Positions 35,660-46,659 of a DNA stretch of 64,000 nucleotides are shown here, one piece after another; position 1 is the first letter of the stretch, and the number at the start of each line of letters is the position of its first letter. Source of the DNA: Phascolarctos cinereus. Its lineage: Eukaryota > Chordata > Mammalia > Diprotodontia > Phascolarctidae. The stretch covers positions 1,649,501 through 1,713,500 of the forward strand of contig NW_018344165.1 of assembly GCF_002099425.1 (NCBI RefSeq), in the 5' to 3' direction. Position numbers and translations under genes: made by a program. Under the pieces are notes generated by a model. It saw only the letters and a program-made list of their open reading frames with translations, was not told the origin of the DNA and did not search any database.

Positions 35660-35975
35660 TGTATTAATTGGTCCAAATAGCCATATAATGTTTTTGTGCC
35701 TCCCTTTGCTTTCTCTAAGTCTCAACTTAAATTTCACCTTTTATAGGAAACCTTCCCCAACCCCTCTTAATTCCAGTGCCTTCTCTCTTTTAATTATTTC
35801 CTATTTATCTTGTATATAGTTTGCTTTGGATATATTTGTTTGCATGCTGTCTCCCCATTAAATTATAAGCACTCTAAGGGCAAGGACTGTCTTTTGCCTC
35901 TTTTTGTATCCCTAGTGCTTTGCACAACGCCTGGCACGTAGTAAGCTCTTTATAAATATTGACTGATTGATTATT
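35660..35975 (+). mobile_element. L2 LINE 3' end, sense
   Basis: GGAAACCTTCCCCAACCCC, TTATTTCCTATTTATCTTG, AAGGGCAAGGACTGTC, CTGGCACGTAGTAAGC and TTTATAAATATTGACTGATTG. Confidence 0.9.
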
Positions 35976-36004
35976 CAAAAATATAATAATGCCTCTATAT
36001 TCTT

Positions 36005-36252
36005 TTGAGGCAGCTAGATAGCTCAGTAGATAAAGCACTGATCCTGGATTCAGGAAGACCTGAGTTCAAATTTATCCTCAGACACTTACTACCTGTGACC
36101 CTGGACGAGTCACTTTGCTTTAAACCACTGGAGAAGAAAATGGCAAACCATTACAGTATCTTTGCCAAGAAAACCCCATGATAAGCATTGGCATGATACA
36201 GTCACACCACAGGGTCACAAAGAGTCAGACATGACTGAACAACAGCAGTGTT
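36005..36252 (+). mobile_element. SINE with BovB/RTE-like tail
   Basis: AGGCAGCTAGATAGCTCAGT, GATTCAGGAAGACCTGAG, AATGGCAAACCATTACAG and GGTCACAAAGAGTCAGACAT. Confidence 0.9.
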
Positions 36253-36864
36253 TTATATTCCTGAGCTATATGAACAGCCCAACCTCTCTGGAGTTGTGAC
36301 CACATACCCGTCTGTCTTCAGTGCCAGGGAAGGGAGATTCCTGTTGCTCTGGGTTTGTAAGGTAGATAAGAAGACCTGCTAGATCTAGGCCTTTTGCTGT
36401 TTTGTGTAACAAAGGTCAAAAATTCTCAGACAAGCAATGCTGAATCCAGCCAACAAAATCCCCACCAATCACCACCTCGAGAGCTCCGAGGTATAAATCT
36501 GGAGCAGGCAGTACTAATTATGTATGAGAAGCTGGGTTCTTCTACATAGAATCTGAAGGCCTGAGTAGTCTATGCTGTATTGATGCTTTGCATCAAGATG
36601 TGCACAGAGATGGAGGTGCTTGTTGGCGTTAGTGGTGGGCGTGAGATTCTGTATCAGATGGTCCGTCTTTCATCTGGAAGCACTCAAGGGGACCTGCTGC
36701 AGTTGAGTTCCCTGAACTTGACATTTCTCTAAAATCACATCTATTGTACTAGATCCTTAAATATGAATTCCTTAGGCTACAATTTTTGTGCATTGAGTTA
36801 CGTTTTCATTGGTCACAGGCTTATCACATAGTATTTGCTATTTAATGTTAGGTGAATAGTAATA

Positions 36865-37439
36865 TGAGAAATATCTCATTCAGACTCAGGAGGGATGAAG
36901 TTAAAAGCTCAGTTTATTACACAGTTGCAACTGCAGGTGTCCTGTGGACTAGGACAAATTGTATCAAAGCAGGAGCTCACTATTTATCTCTAATCCCCCC
37001 CTCCTGCAAAGTCCCTCCTCTGTTTTCTCATTGGCTGAGTACTCCAGAGTGTACAACTTTCTGGTACGCCTATTACATGTTACTCCTTGACATGTCCTTC
37101 CTCCTTCTTCATACATCCCATGTTCAGAAAATGGTGTCTTAGCCCCTCCTGGAGGTGGAGAAGCTAATATTTATAAGCTTATTAAGCATGCACACTCTAA
37201 GCGAAGCTTAACCTTTTGTCCTACTTACTAACTTCTATCTGCAAAACAAGATAAGACCAGCTTTATCTTATTTTACCTAGTTACTTTTAGTAGTTGTTTC
37301 AGTTTTACGGAATCTTTTGTTCTAATTAACTAACTTGTATCACCAAAACAAGAGACCTACTGTATTCTGTTTTACTGAGTTACTTCTCTAGCTGTTTGCT
37401 CCAAATTTATGGAAACAAACGTTTTCCTCCTATCTCTCA
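36865..37439 (-). mobile_element. Solo LTR of an endogenous retrovirus, 575 bp
   Basis: The ends are TGAGA and TCTCA, and a perfect GTAATA stands directly outside both (36859-36864 and 37440-37445). Read on the minus strand, a TATA-like TTATAAAT (near 37170) and AATAAA (near 36918) stand in the right order with a short U5. It looks like a complete solo LTR. A 6-bp duplication is most usual for class II-like elements, which is inference. Confidence 0.8.
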
Positions 37440-37449
37440 GTAATAACTA

Positions 37450-37705
37450 TGGGGCAGCTAAGTGGCGCCATAACCCATAGATTGTTGGGCCTGAAATCAG
37501 GAAGACTCATCCTCCTTAGTTCAAATATGTCCTCAGGCACTTACTAGCTGGGTGACCCTGGGCAAGTCACTTAACCCTGTTTGCCTCAGTTTTCTCATAT
37601 ATAAAATGAGCTAAAGAAGGAAAACAGGAAACCACTCCAGCATCTTTGCCAAGAAAACTTCAATGGGATCACAAAGAGTTGGAAACAACTGAAATGACAA
37701 CAAAA
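37450..37705 (+). mobile_element. SINE with BovB/RTE-like tail
   Basis: GGGGCAGCTAAGTGGCGCC, GGGTGACCCTGGGCAAGTC, CCACTCCAGCATCTTTGCC and GGATCACAAAGAGTTGGAAA. Confidence 0.9.
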
Positions 37706-38231
37706 AATGCTAATTAGTGTTGTTATTACTATAGAAAGCTAGCCTCAGGGTCAGGAAGACCTGGGCTCAAGTGTAGACTTTGACATGTAATAATAATAAG
37801 AGCTAGCATTTTATATAATGCTTTAAGGTTTTCAAAGCATAACATTATTTCTGTTTCCAGAGTGAAGTGGAATAATAGTTACATATGCATAAAATCCTGT
37901 ACTGGACATTGGGAATATATAGAATAAAAATAGCCCAGTCTCTGCCTTCAAGCAACTTGAAGTCCATGGAGGTAAGGGTAGGGGTGGATGGTACAATCTA
38001 TATGCAAACAGAGTAGAAGGTGATAGGTAAAACATGATAATGGAAAATTTAAAAAGAACCTTAGGTTCGAGGCTAAGCTCACCCATTAACTATGTGACCT
38101 TGAACAAGTCCCTAAATTTCTCTCAGTCTGCTTTCTTATCTGTGAAATGTGGAGAATAACACTGTATACCACCTAATTCATAGAACTGTTATGAGACTGA
38201 AATGAAATAAAATAGGAAATGCCTAGCCTCA

Positions 38232-38475
38232 AACAGGAGGCTGGGTGGCCCAGTGGATAGAGTGTTAGAGCCGTAGTCAGAAAGAACACAGTGCAGACCT
38301 TCGCTCATTTATTAGCTGTGTGACCCTGGAGAAGACACTTCACCTTGCTCAGGCTCAGTTTCCTCATCTGAAGGAGGAGGGAGATAATAGCACCTACCTC
38401 ACAGAATTCTTTTGAGAATCAAATGACATAATATATGTAAAACATTACACAACTCTTAAAGCATTCTGTACATAC
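38232..38475 (+). mobile_element. MIR-type CORE-SINE
   Basis: AGGCTGGGTGGCCCAGTGG, TTAGCTGTGTGACCCTGG, CTCAGTTTCCTCATCTGAAG and the MIR-like end AATAGCACCTACCTCACAG. Confidence 0.8.
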
Positions 38476-38479
38476 TACA

Positions 38480-38712
38480 GCAAGGTGGTGCAGTGGGTAT
38501 TGCACTGGGTTTGGGACCAGAAAGACTCATCTGAGTTCAAATCTGACACCCAACACTTACTAGCTGTGTGACCCTATTTGCTTCAGTTTCCTCATCTGTA
38601 AAATGAGCTGGAGAAGGAAATGGCAAACCACTCTAGCATCTTTGCCAAGAAAATCCCAAATGGGGTCGTGAAGAATTGGACATGACTGAAACAACTAAAG
38701 AACAATTACTAG
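38480..38712 (+). mobile_element. SINE with BovB/RTE-like tail
   Basis: AGCAAGGTGGTGCAGTGGG, TAGCTGTGTGACCCTATTTG, GAAATGGCAAACCACTCTAG and GAATTGGACATGACTGAAAC. Confidence 0.88.
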
Positions 38713-38743
38713 CTATTATTATGTTATTATAGAAAGCTAGACT

Positions 38744-38902
38744 TAGGGGCAGCTAGGTGGCACAGTGGATAGAGCACTGGCCCTGCAGTCAGGAGGACCT
38801 GAGTTCAAATATGACCTCAGATACTTGAGGCTTACTAGCTATGTGACCCTGGGCAAGTCACTTAACCCCACTGCCTAGCCAAAAAAAAAAGAAAAGAAAA
38901 AA
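38744..38902 (+). mobile_element. tRNA-SINE, short type
   Basis: TTAGGGGCAGCTAGGTGGCA, GGACCTGAGTTCAAATATG, GTGACCCTGGGCAAGTCAC and an A/AAAAG tail. AGAAAGCTAGACTTA before and AAAATCTAGACAGAG after suggest an imperfect duplication. Confidence 0.92.
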
Positions 38903-38934
38903 AATCTAGACAGAGTCAGGTCAAACTCTGACAT

Positions 38935-39130
38935 GTAATAATAGTAATAATAATAATAACTAGCATTTATAATGTTTTAAGGTTTGCAAAGCACAAATAT
39001 TATCTCATTTTATTCTTGCAACTCTCGAAATAGGTACTATTTTCACCCCCTTTTTAGAGAAGCAGATAGAGGTTAAATGACTCACAGTTTTCCTGACTCT
39101 AGGCCCAGGGCTCTAATTCACTGGGCCACA
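38935..39130 (-). mobile_element. MIR/MIR3-type SINE, antisense
   Basis: TAATAATAACTAGCATTTAT, ATTATCTCATTTTATTCTTG and the reversed head CTAATTCACTGGGCCACA. Confidence 0.7.
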
Positions 39131-39355
39131 TAGCTCTCTCATAATCAATCATTAAGCATTAAGCATTTCTTAAGCACTTACTATGTGTCAGAAAAGGCAA
39201 AAACACAATCCCTACCCTCAAGAAGCTCATTTATAATAGGAGAGACAACATGCAAATAATAGTGTACAAACAAGGTATACACAGAGAAAATGGGAGATAA
39301 TCCCAGAGGGAAGCTGGTCGTTGAGGCTGAGAGGGTAGGAGTGAGAATGGCCTCT
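39131..39355 (-). mobile_element. L2 LINE 3' end, antisense
   Basis: TAAGCATTTCTTAAGCACTT, CAAGAAGCTCATTTATAATAG and CAGAGGGAAGCTGGTC. It continues at 39936 beyond an inserted L1. Confidence 0.8.
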
Positions 39356-39930
39356 TTTTTTAAAAAATTAATTTATTTTGATTTATCAACAATCACTTCC
39401 ATAAGCTTTTGAGTTTTAAATTTTTCTCCCCCTCTTTCTTCACCTCCCTCCCCAAGACAGCACACAATCTGATGTAGGCTATACATATACATTCCTATTA
39501 AACATCTTTTCACATTAGTGATGTTGTAAGTAAGAATTAGAACCAATAGGAGGAACCACCAGAAAGAGGAAACAAAACACAACAGAAGGGGAAAAAAATA
39601 GCAAATAATATGCTTCAACCTGCATCCAAACTCCATAGTTCTTTCTTTGGATGTGGATAGCATTTTTCATCATGAGGCCTTTGGAGATGTCTTCGATCTT
39701 TGCATTGCTGAGAAGGGCTAAGTCTGTCAATATTAGTCATCGCACAATGTGGCTATTACTGTGTACAACGTTCTCCAGTTCTGCTCACTTCACTCAGCAT
39801 CAGTACATACAAGTCTTTCCAGGTTTTTCTGAAGTCCACCTGTTCATCATTTCTTTCAGAACAATAGTATTCCATTACGTTCATATACCACAACTTGTTC
39901 AGCCATCCCCCAACTGATGGAAGAGGCCTC
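39356..39930 (-). mobile_element. L1 LINE 3' end, antisense, inserted in L2
   Basis: Starts with the reversed tail (TTAATTTATTTTGATTTATC), includes TCTTTCTTTGGATGTGG, and ends in ORF2 (CAGCCATCCCCCAACTG). GGCCTCTT occurs on both sides (39350-39357 and about 39925-39932), the likely target-site duplication. Confidence 0.9.
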
Positions 39931-39935
39931 TTGCA

Positions 39936-40864
39936 GAAGATGAAATCTAAGCTGTCTCTAAGGAAGCCAAAGTGGAGGTGAAGAGAGAGAGGCCTCCAGG
40001 TATGGGGGACAGCCAAGGGAAAAAGCAGAGTGGGGAAATGGAGTTTCTTATTTAAGGAACAGCAAAAAAGCCAAGGTTTTAGTATATACCAAGGAGGCAT
40101 ATGCTAAAGATGCCCTTAAGGTAAAAATGATAAACTAGACAACAGATTGGATATGTGAATTGAGTGCAAGAAAGGAGTCAAGGAGATTACAAGCTTGGGT
40201 GCCCAGCAAAATGGAGATGCCTTCAACAATAATAAGGAAATTGGGAAGAACAAAAGGTTTGGGAGAAAGATGATGAGTTCATTTTTGGACGTGTTGAGTT
40301 TGTAGGGGTGCCTACAGGACCTCCAATATGAGATGTCCAAGAGGCAGTTGATGATTTGAGAACAGAGCTTTGGAAGGAAACTTTGAGAGCTGGAGCTATA
40401 GATCTACATGGAGATGACAACTGAAGCTGATTAGATCACTAAGTGAAATAATTTAGAGGGAAAAGAGAAGAAAGCCTAGGAATAGAGCCTTAGGGGATAC
40501 CCATGGTCGGTGGGCATGACATGGGTGAAGATTTAGCAAAGGAAACAGAGGAGTGGTTAGACAGGTAGGAGGAGAACTAGGGGAGAGCAGTAATAGGAAA
40601 GCGGAGAGAATAAAAAGTATCTAGGAGAAGAGAGTGATCAACACTGTCAAAGTCTGCAGAGAGGACAAGAAAGATGAGAACTGAGAAAAGGCCGTGAGAT
40701 TTAGCAATTAAGAGATAATTGAGGGGCAACCAGGTGGCCCAGTGGATAGAGCTCCAGCCTTGGAGTCAGGAGAAGCTGAGTTTAAATCCAGCCTCAGACA
40801 CTTGACACTTACTAGCTGTGTGACCCTGGGCAAGTCACTTTACCCCAACTGCCGCACCAAAAAG

Positions 40865-40924
<60 letters not shown>

Positions 40925-41330
40925 ATTGATAACTTGGGAGAAAGCAGTTAAAGGATGGATGAACCACCAAGTAAGAAATGTAGCAGTGCCAGCTGCTATA
41001 AGATTAGGTAATTAATATGAATTTTAGAGGCTGAAAACAAGGTCACGTGATTTCCTCCAGCATCATTCTACAGCACAGGGGTAGAATTGGAGAAGGTAGG
41101 CATAAGTTGATCATGCAAGGATGAAGATTGGCAGGGTTTGTACAGAAGTAGATCAAGGGGTCAAGGATGCAAGGGTCAAGTGCAATTCATAATTGAACTT
41201 ATTAAATAAGATCAAGACTTTTAAGGGAAGAAAATGAGCCCAGAGCAAGGGTAACTATAGGTATCAAGACAGAGACAGGTGGAGAAACTAGAGATGAAGA
41301 GAATATTGAAGGTTAAGGCCTGAAGCAGAG
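39936..41330 (-). mobile_element. L2 LINE, antisense, long copy reaching the RT domain
   Basis: Runs from the 3' part into ORF2. The reverse complement of 40630-40675 reads SADFDSVDHSLLL, the L2/CR1 reverse-transcriptase motif region. Other landmarks are GGTGGGCATGACATGGGTGA, AGGTAGGAGGAGAACTAGG and AATGAGCCCAGAG. The copy has many breaks and is split by a SINE at 40723-40921. Confidence 0.85.
40723..40921 (+). mobile_element. tRNA-SINE with (GA)n tail
   Basis: GGGGCAACCAGGTGGCCCAG, GTGTGACCCTGGGCAAGTC, then pure GA for about 55 bp (40867-40921) in place of the A-rich tail. AATTGA at 40717-40722 and 40924-40929 flanks it. Confidence 0.92.
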
Positions 41331-41356
41331 AAATTGAATTTTATGGTCAGAGAAAG

Positions 41357-41995
41357 GAATTTTATTGTTCTTTATTTTTATTTATTTTTAAAAATTGAGC
41401 TTTGAATTCTCTTCCTCCCTCCTTCCCACTCCTTCCCCACTCAATGTGAAGGCAATAAATGTGATATCAATTATACATGTGAAATCATGCAAAATATATT
41501 TCCATGTTAGCTATATTAACAAAAAAAAGAAAAACAAAGAAAGTGAAAAAAGTATACTTCAATCTTTATTTAGACTCCATCAGTTCTTTCTCTGAAGATA
41601 GCGTTTTTCATCAAAAGTCCTTCAGAACTATCTCAGATCATTGTATTGCTGAAAATAGCTAAATCATTCACAGTTGATCATTGCACAATATTGCTGTTAC
41701 TGTGTACAGTGTTCTCCTAGTTCTGCTCACTTCACTTTCCATGACTTCATAAAAATCTTTCCAAGTTTTTCTGAAATCCATCTGCTTGCTATTTTTTTTT
41801 TCTTTTTGATGAGGCAATTGGGATTAAGTGACTTGGCCCAGAGTCACACAGCTAGAGAGTGTCATGTATCTTTGGTTGGATTTGAACTCAGGTCCTCCTG
41901 ATTCCTGGGTGGGTGCTCTCTCCACTGTGCCACCTAGCTGCCCCCTGCTATGGAACAATATTATTCCATTGCATGGAATATTATGTTTGTTATGT
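41357..41995 (-). mobile_element. L1 3' end, antisense, split by a SINE
   Basis: TTAAAAATTGAGCTTTGAA, CTCAATGTGAAGGCAATAA and CAGTTCTTTCTCTGAAGATA are the reversed 3' UTR. After the SINE at about 41800-41945, the L1 resumes with CAATATTATTCCATTGCATG. TGCTAT occurs on both sides of the SINE. Confidence 0.8.
41800..41945 (-). mobile_element. tRNA-SINE, short type, antisense, inserted in L1
   Basis: GATGAGGCAATTGGGATTAA, GTCACACAGCTAGAGAG, GAACTCAGGTCCTCCTGATT and CCACTGTGCCACCTAGCTGC. Confidence 0.92.
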
Positions 41996-41999
41996 ATGT

Positions 42000-42586
42000 A
42001 TTATGTATTATTATTATGTATGATTATTAATGGTTTCAACTAATATTTAGTTAATTCCTTAAATATACCATCATATCATCTGCAAACAGCAATAGTTTTG
42101 TTTCCTTATTGACTATTCTAATGTCTTCAATTTCTTTTTCTTCTCTTATTGCTATAGCTAGCATTTCTAGCACAATATTGAATAATAGTCGTGATAGTGG
42201 GCATCCTTGCTTCACCCCGATCTTATTGGGAAGGCTTCTAGTTTATCCCCATTACAGATAATGTTTGCTGATGGTTTTAGATGGATACTACTTATCATTT
42301 TAAGGAAAGCTCCATTTATTCCTGTTTTCTAGTGTTTTTCATAGGAATGAGTGTTGTATTTCATCAAAAGCTTTTTTCTGCATCTATTGAGATAATTTTA
42401 TGATTTTTCCTTAATAGATGTGGTCAATTATGCTGATAGCTTTTCTAATATTGAACCAGCTCTGCATTCCTGGTATAAATCCTGTCTGGTCATAATGTAT
42501 GATCTATGTGATATCTTGCTGTAATCTTCCTGCTAGCATTTCATTTAAAATGTTTGCATCAATATTCATTTGGGAAATTGGTCTAT

Positions 42587-42634
<48 letters not shown>

Positions 42635-42790
42635 TATACACACATATATATTTCTTTGTTTTTTTTTCTTACTGGTTTAGGTACCAAAACCATATTTATG
42701 CCATTAAAGGAATTTGCTAGGACTCCTTATTTGCCTACCAAATGATTTATATAGTGTTGGAATTGTTCAAGTTCTTTATAATCTCTAGCT
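42000..42790 (-). mobile_element. L1 ORF2 reverse-transcriptase region, antisense
   Basis: ATATCATCTGCAAACAGCAA, GTGGGCATCCTTGCTTCACC, TTTTTCTGCATCTATTGAGA and CATCAATATTCATTTGGGAA are the well-known antisense text of the L1 RT domain. A (TA)n/(CA)n tract of about 60 bp (42588-42650) interrupts it. Confidence 0.85.
42588..42650. repeat. (TA)n/(CA)n microsatellite
   Basis: Pure TA for about 38 bp, then mixed TA/CACA. Confidence 0.95.
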
Positions 42791-42864
42791 CAACTCTCAG
42801 TAGAAATAAAGACTATAGGATAATTGGTACAGGAGATCTATATAATAGGATAGTTTTGCATAGT

Positions 42865-43095
42865 ATAATATAAGTATCTTGTTCAGTCTTTTCTTTGTGA
42901 CACCATATGGGGTTTTCCTAGCAAAGATATTAGAGTGGTTCCTCATTGGATTTGCCATCTTCAGTGGATGAAGGCAAACAGAGGTTAAATGACTTGCCCA
43001 AGGACACACAGCTAGCACGTCTCTGAGGCTGCATTTGAACTCGTCTTCCTGACCCCAGGCCCAGTGCTCTATCCACTGAGCCACCTAACAGCTGC
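42865..43095 (-). mobile_element. SINE with BovB/RTE-like tail, antisense
   Basis: CCATATGGGGTTTTCCTAGC, GATGAAGGCAAACAGAGG, CCAAGGACACACAGCTAGC and ATCCACTGAGCCACCTAAC. Confidence 0.88.
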
Positions 43096-43139
43096 TATAG
43101 TTTAACTGTATCATAGCAGAGCAGAGCATAGTCTAGTAG

Positions 43140-43330
43140 CAAGAAGAGTCCAAAGGTATTTATTGATCTCCTGCTATGTGGCAGAGACTGTGCTAGGCTC
43201 TGGGAATACAAATACAAAGAATGGGGAAAAATTTCTTTTTTGCAAGCAGCTTACATTCTAAGGGCGGGACAAGTACATATGCAAATCTAGTCAGCATAAA
43301 AATAAAATGAATAAATATATGCAAAGTAGT
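43140..43330 (-). mobile_element. L2 3' end, antisense
   Basis: AAGGTATTTATTGATCTCCTG, CAGAGACTGTGCTAGGCTC and CAGCTTACATTCTAAGGGC. It probably continues at 43599-43740 beyond the SINE. Confidence 0.7.
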
Positions 43331-43337
43331 TAAATAG

Positions 43338-43598
43338 AGTGCAGCTAGGCGGCGCAGTGAACAGAGTGTGGGGCCTGGAGCCGGGAAGACTTATCTTCCT
43401 GAGTTCATATGTGGCCTCAGACAGTTACTAGCAGTTGTGATCCTGGGCACGTCACTCAGTCTTGTTTGCCTCGGTTTCCTCATCTGTAAAATTTGCTGAG
43501 GAAGGAAATGGCAAACTACTCCAGTGTCTTTGCCAAGAAAAGCCCAAATGGGGTCACGACGAATGGGACGCGACTGAAAACGACTGAACACGTCAAAT
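43338..43598 (+). mobile_element. SINE with complete BovB/RTE-like tail
   Basis: GTGCAGCTAGGCGGCGCAG, GGCCTGGAGCCGGGAAGAC, GAAATGGCAAACTACTCCAG, AATGGGGTCACGACGAATG and a CGACTGAAAACGACTGAAC end. Confidence 0.92.
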
Positions 43599-43639
43599 AG
43601 AAAGGAGGGAGGGCACTAGCAGATGGGGGGCAGGGGGAG

Positions 43640-44280
43640 ATGTTGAAGGGCCGGGCGGCGACCAGGGCGGGGGTGCACCGGTAAAGGTTTGCGCAGAAGG
43701 TGGCGCTTGAGCTGCTTCAAGAAACACTGTACCCTTAGACAAGCCTCTTTTCATCTCTGGATGTGGTTTCCACCCCACCTCCCCCGGCTCCAGGCCTAGC
43801 CCCTCCCCCGCTCGCCGCGCTCTCTAGCGCTCCTCTGCACAGGCCCATCCCTCCTCCCAGGACGGTGGCTCTCCCGAGCGCTGCAGCTCCGGCGTACGCC
43901 GCCCGGAGGCGCTGTAGCGGGAGGCCGGCTCCCTGACCAAACTGCGAGGCCCCGCCTCTTCCGGCGCTCCCTGGGGCCGCTTTTCCCGGCAGTCCCCGCG
44001 AGGCTCCGGCTTTTGGGGTCACCTCACCGAGCCTTTGGACTTCACTGTTCCCTGTTGCAGGCCCAGGCTCGCACTCGCGGCCCTTTGCGGAAGCCAGCTA
44101 CGGTGAGAGAGGAAGCCGCCTGGGGTCGGCGCGTCCTGCAGAGGGGCAGCGGCGGCGGCTGCTTGGCCTCCCCGGGCTCGGGGGCGGGGGAGAAGGGAGA
44201 AGGACGGGACCAGCACGGCCGGGGGAGGTCGCTGAGGCGGACCGCGCTTCAGCAGGCCCTTCTCAGGGCTGGGGGGGGGG
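43640..44280 (+). promoter_or_regulatory. CpG island: probable ATP5MJ promoter
   Basis: A dense CpG, GC-rich block in A/T-rich surroundings. CTTCCGGC at 43958-43965 is a good ETS/GABPA-type site, a motif common in promoters of nuclear genes for mitochondrial proteins. No TATA box is seen. ATP5MJ is the next gene on this strand; distance to its coding exons is about 6.4 kb. Confidence 0.7.
43985..44102 (+). other. Candidate ATP5MJ non-coding exon 1 (left end unknown)
   Basis: CTACG|GTGAGA with the cut after 44102 is a usable splice donor at the right edge of the CpG island. The exon start is a guess just downstream of the ETS-type site. The ATG of the gene is the first base of the next coding exon, so a 5' non-coding exon is needed. 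Confidence 0.45.
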
Positions 44281-44299
44281 TAGAGGGAGGTATTAATAC

Positions 44300-44460
44300 T
44301 CATCACGAGTATTGTGTCATTTGGTGTTCACAACCGCCTTAGAAAGTAGGCGCTGTTATTGCCCCCATCTTAGGGATGAGGAAAAAGGAGGCAGGCAGAT
44401 GAAGCGACTTGCCCGAGGTCTCCCAGCTGCTAAAGTGTCCTAGTCAGGGTTTGCTATCAT
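44300..44460 (-). mobile_element. MIR-type fragment, antisense
   Basis: GTGTCATTTGGTGTTCACAAC, GGGATGAGGAAAAAGGAGG and CTTGCCCGAGGTCTCCCAG. Confidence 0.55.
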
Positions 44461-44559
44461 AAAGGTGAGAAACCACAGCCTTTGCCTTCAGGGGGCTTCC
44501 ATTTATTTTGGCGAGGGAGGGACGAGCGAAGGGGGTGAATGGGGAGGGGGCGGTACGGC

Positions 44560-44725
44560 AGAAAGATTGGCACAGGAATGAGTTCAGATCCCACTTCTGG
44601 AGCTTACTGCTTAGCTGACCTTGGGCAAACCACTTAACTTTACTGGGCATCAGTTTTCTCCCCTGTAAAATGAGGGAGTTGGTCTACATGACCTTGGAGA
44701 TCCCGTCTAACTCCAAGTCTTTGTT
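44560..44725 (+). mobile_element. MIR fragment
   Basis: TAGCTGACCTTGGGCAAACC, TCAGTTTTCTCCCCTGTAAA and the end GTTGGTCTACATGACCTTGG. A SINE has inserted after it. Confidence 0.65.
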
Positions 44726-44734
44726 TTTTGTTTT

Positions 44735-44882
44735 TGTTTTTTTTTTGGCTAGGCAGTGGGGTTAGGTGACTTGCCCAAGGTTGCACAACTAGTAAGTGTC
44801 AAGTGTCTGAGGCCAGATTGGAACTCAGGTCCTCCTGACTCTAAGGCTGGAGCTCTATCCACTGTGCCACCCAGCTTCCCCC
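44735..44882 (-). mobile_element. tRNA-SINE, short type, antisense
   Basis: GCTAGGCAGTGGGGTTAGG, CTAGTAAGTGTCAAGTGTC, AACTCAGGTCCTCCTGACT and CCACTGTGCCACCCAGC. CCAAGTCTTTG stands on both sides (44713-44723 and 44881-44891), a perfect duplication. Confidence 0.93.
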
Positions 44883-45239
44883 AAGTCTTTGATTCTATGA
44901 TTGACTTCTTTCACCTAATAATAATAATAATGGACATGTTATGTACATTATTTCATTTGTTGAGAAACAATGTAAGATGTCATCAAAAACATTTATGACC
45001 TGGAAAGGAGGTAGGCCCATCATGTAGCAATTATGACTAAAGATAGACTTCTAGTTGGATTTATGGAAGGATATATTTAAGAATCATAAAAGTTGAGATA
45101 TCAAATGAATTATAATATGTGATAGTAGAGGGAATATCTAAATTGATCAAACAGGGTGTCTCATAATACTCCCAGTCTTTATCTCTCTTGGTTTGGAAGA
45201 CCTGGGTTTTAATTCTTGTCCTACCATTTACTGTCCATA

Positions 45240-45440
45240 TAGTATCCTTCGTGGCATGTTGTATCTGCCACCTCTTCCAGGAAGTCTTTCTAGACCCTAC
45301 TGTTGTTATCATTGTCTCCTTCCTTCAATTGCCTTATATTTTGTAAATTTATCTCCCCAATAGAATAGAAGAATATATCCTCTTTGAAAGTAAGAACTAC
45401 TTTTTGTTTTGCCTTTGCGTCCCTAGTTCCCAGGCTCTAG
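45240..45440 (+). mobile_element. L2 LINE 3' part, sense
   Basis: TTCCAGGAAGTCTTTCTAG, TTTATCTCCCCAATAGAAT and TTGCCTTTGCGTCCCTAG. Confidence 0.65.
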
Positions 45441-45900
45441 ACTTGGACTTAGGAAGGCCTGGGCAAATCACTTAATCTCTCTGACTCAGTTTCTTTACCA
45501 GTAAAATTTTGGGGGGCCTTCACTTGGTGGTCTCTTCCAGCTTTAAATCTATGATTCCACGAAATTCTATGAATAAACATATGACCTTGGGCAAGTCACT
45601 TCTTTGGACCTCAGTTTCTTCATTTACATGAGGGGATTAGACTAAATGGTTGCTCTGGTCCCTTCCAGCTGTAAATCTGTGGTCCAGAGATCCCTTACCA
45701 CCTGATCTTTTTTGTTGAAGGCACCGAAAGGCAAATGTTTAATTTATAAATTTAGAACTAGAAAAGATCTCAAGATCGTCAGATCCAGCCCCTTAATTTT
45801 ACACTTGAGGTGCTGAGATATCTTAAGGTCACACAGGCCTGCTTTGAGCCCCCGTCCTTTAGCCTCAAATCCAGCATTTTTTCTACTGCACCTCTAAAGC
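45440..45900. mobile_element. Three MIR fragments
   Basis: Sense copies at about 45445-45560 and 45580-45690 (GACCTTGGGCAAGTCACTTC) and an antisense copy at about 45755-45900 (AATTTTACACTTGAGGTGC). Confidence 0.6.
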
Positions 45901-46659
45901 TGTGTAAAAAAGCATAGGGAACTGAAGCTTAAGGTAAAAGAATCAATTTTGATAAATGGAATTTGTATTCCTGAAGTGTTTTTTTTTCCACAAATGACTG
46001 CTACCATTTGCTTTCAGGTTTCTGTACATTTAAGTAAATATAATTCCTGCCTTCCTAAGTTAAGATTGTGCATGGGCTCAGTTTGTTGGGAGGGCTAAGA
46101 GGTGGGTGGGCTGAAATGACACCAGGAATTGAAGTGAATTGAAGTTATATTATAGCCCTAACTCACAACTATGTCCTGTGAAGAACAGTTGAGGAATGAG
46201 AGACTTAGTGGGAGCATAACAGGTATCTGTGCTTTCTGAAAGATTGTCTTCTGGGAAGGATTAATTTATACTGTATGAAAATGCAGCATGTTATGGTGAT
46301 AAGAATAATAAACTACTTGTTTTGTGACCTTGATGGAGTCACTGAGCCCTAGTTTCCCCATTGGTAATATTGGGAGGTGGAGGGGACTGGGGCAGAGATA
46401 ATTGTTTAGGAAAAAAGCATTTTGTAGTCTGTAAAGCTCTGTGTCAGGTATATTGGCTCCAAAAGGTAGAACTCAGAATAGTATTTAAAAATATAGGGAA
46501 CTAAATTGCAGCCTAGGTTAGGAGGAAAGAGGCAGGTTGATATACTAGAAATTTATGGACATTCTCTGCACTGAATAAATCATAGTTCCAGTCCAGTATT
46601 ATAAGGAAAAACTTTTTTTTTTTAAAAAAAAACTCTATAGTAGTGGAATGAGCTTACTT

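Noticed and set aside
40867-40921. Regular short repeat suggestive of an array
   Set aside because: Simple (GA)n without spacers; not a CRISPR or satellite array.
43735-44342. Overlapping open frames on both strands in the ATP5MJ CpG island
   Set aside because: All are compositional (Gly/Ala/Arg/Pro-rich) with no recognisable domain.
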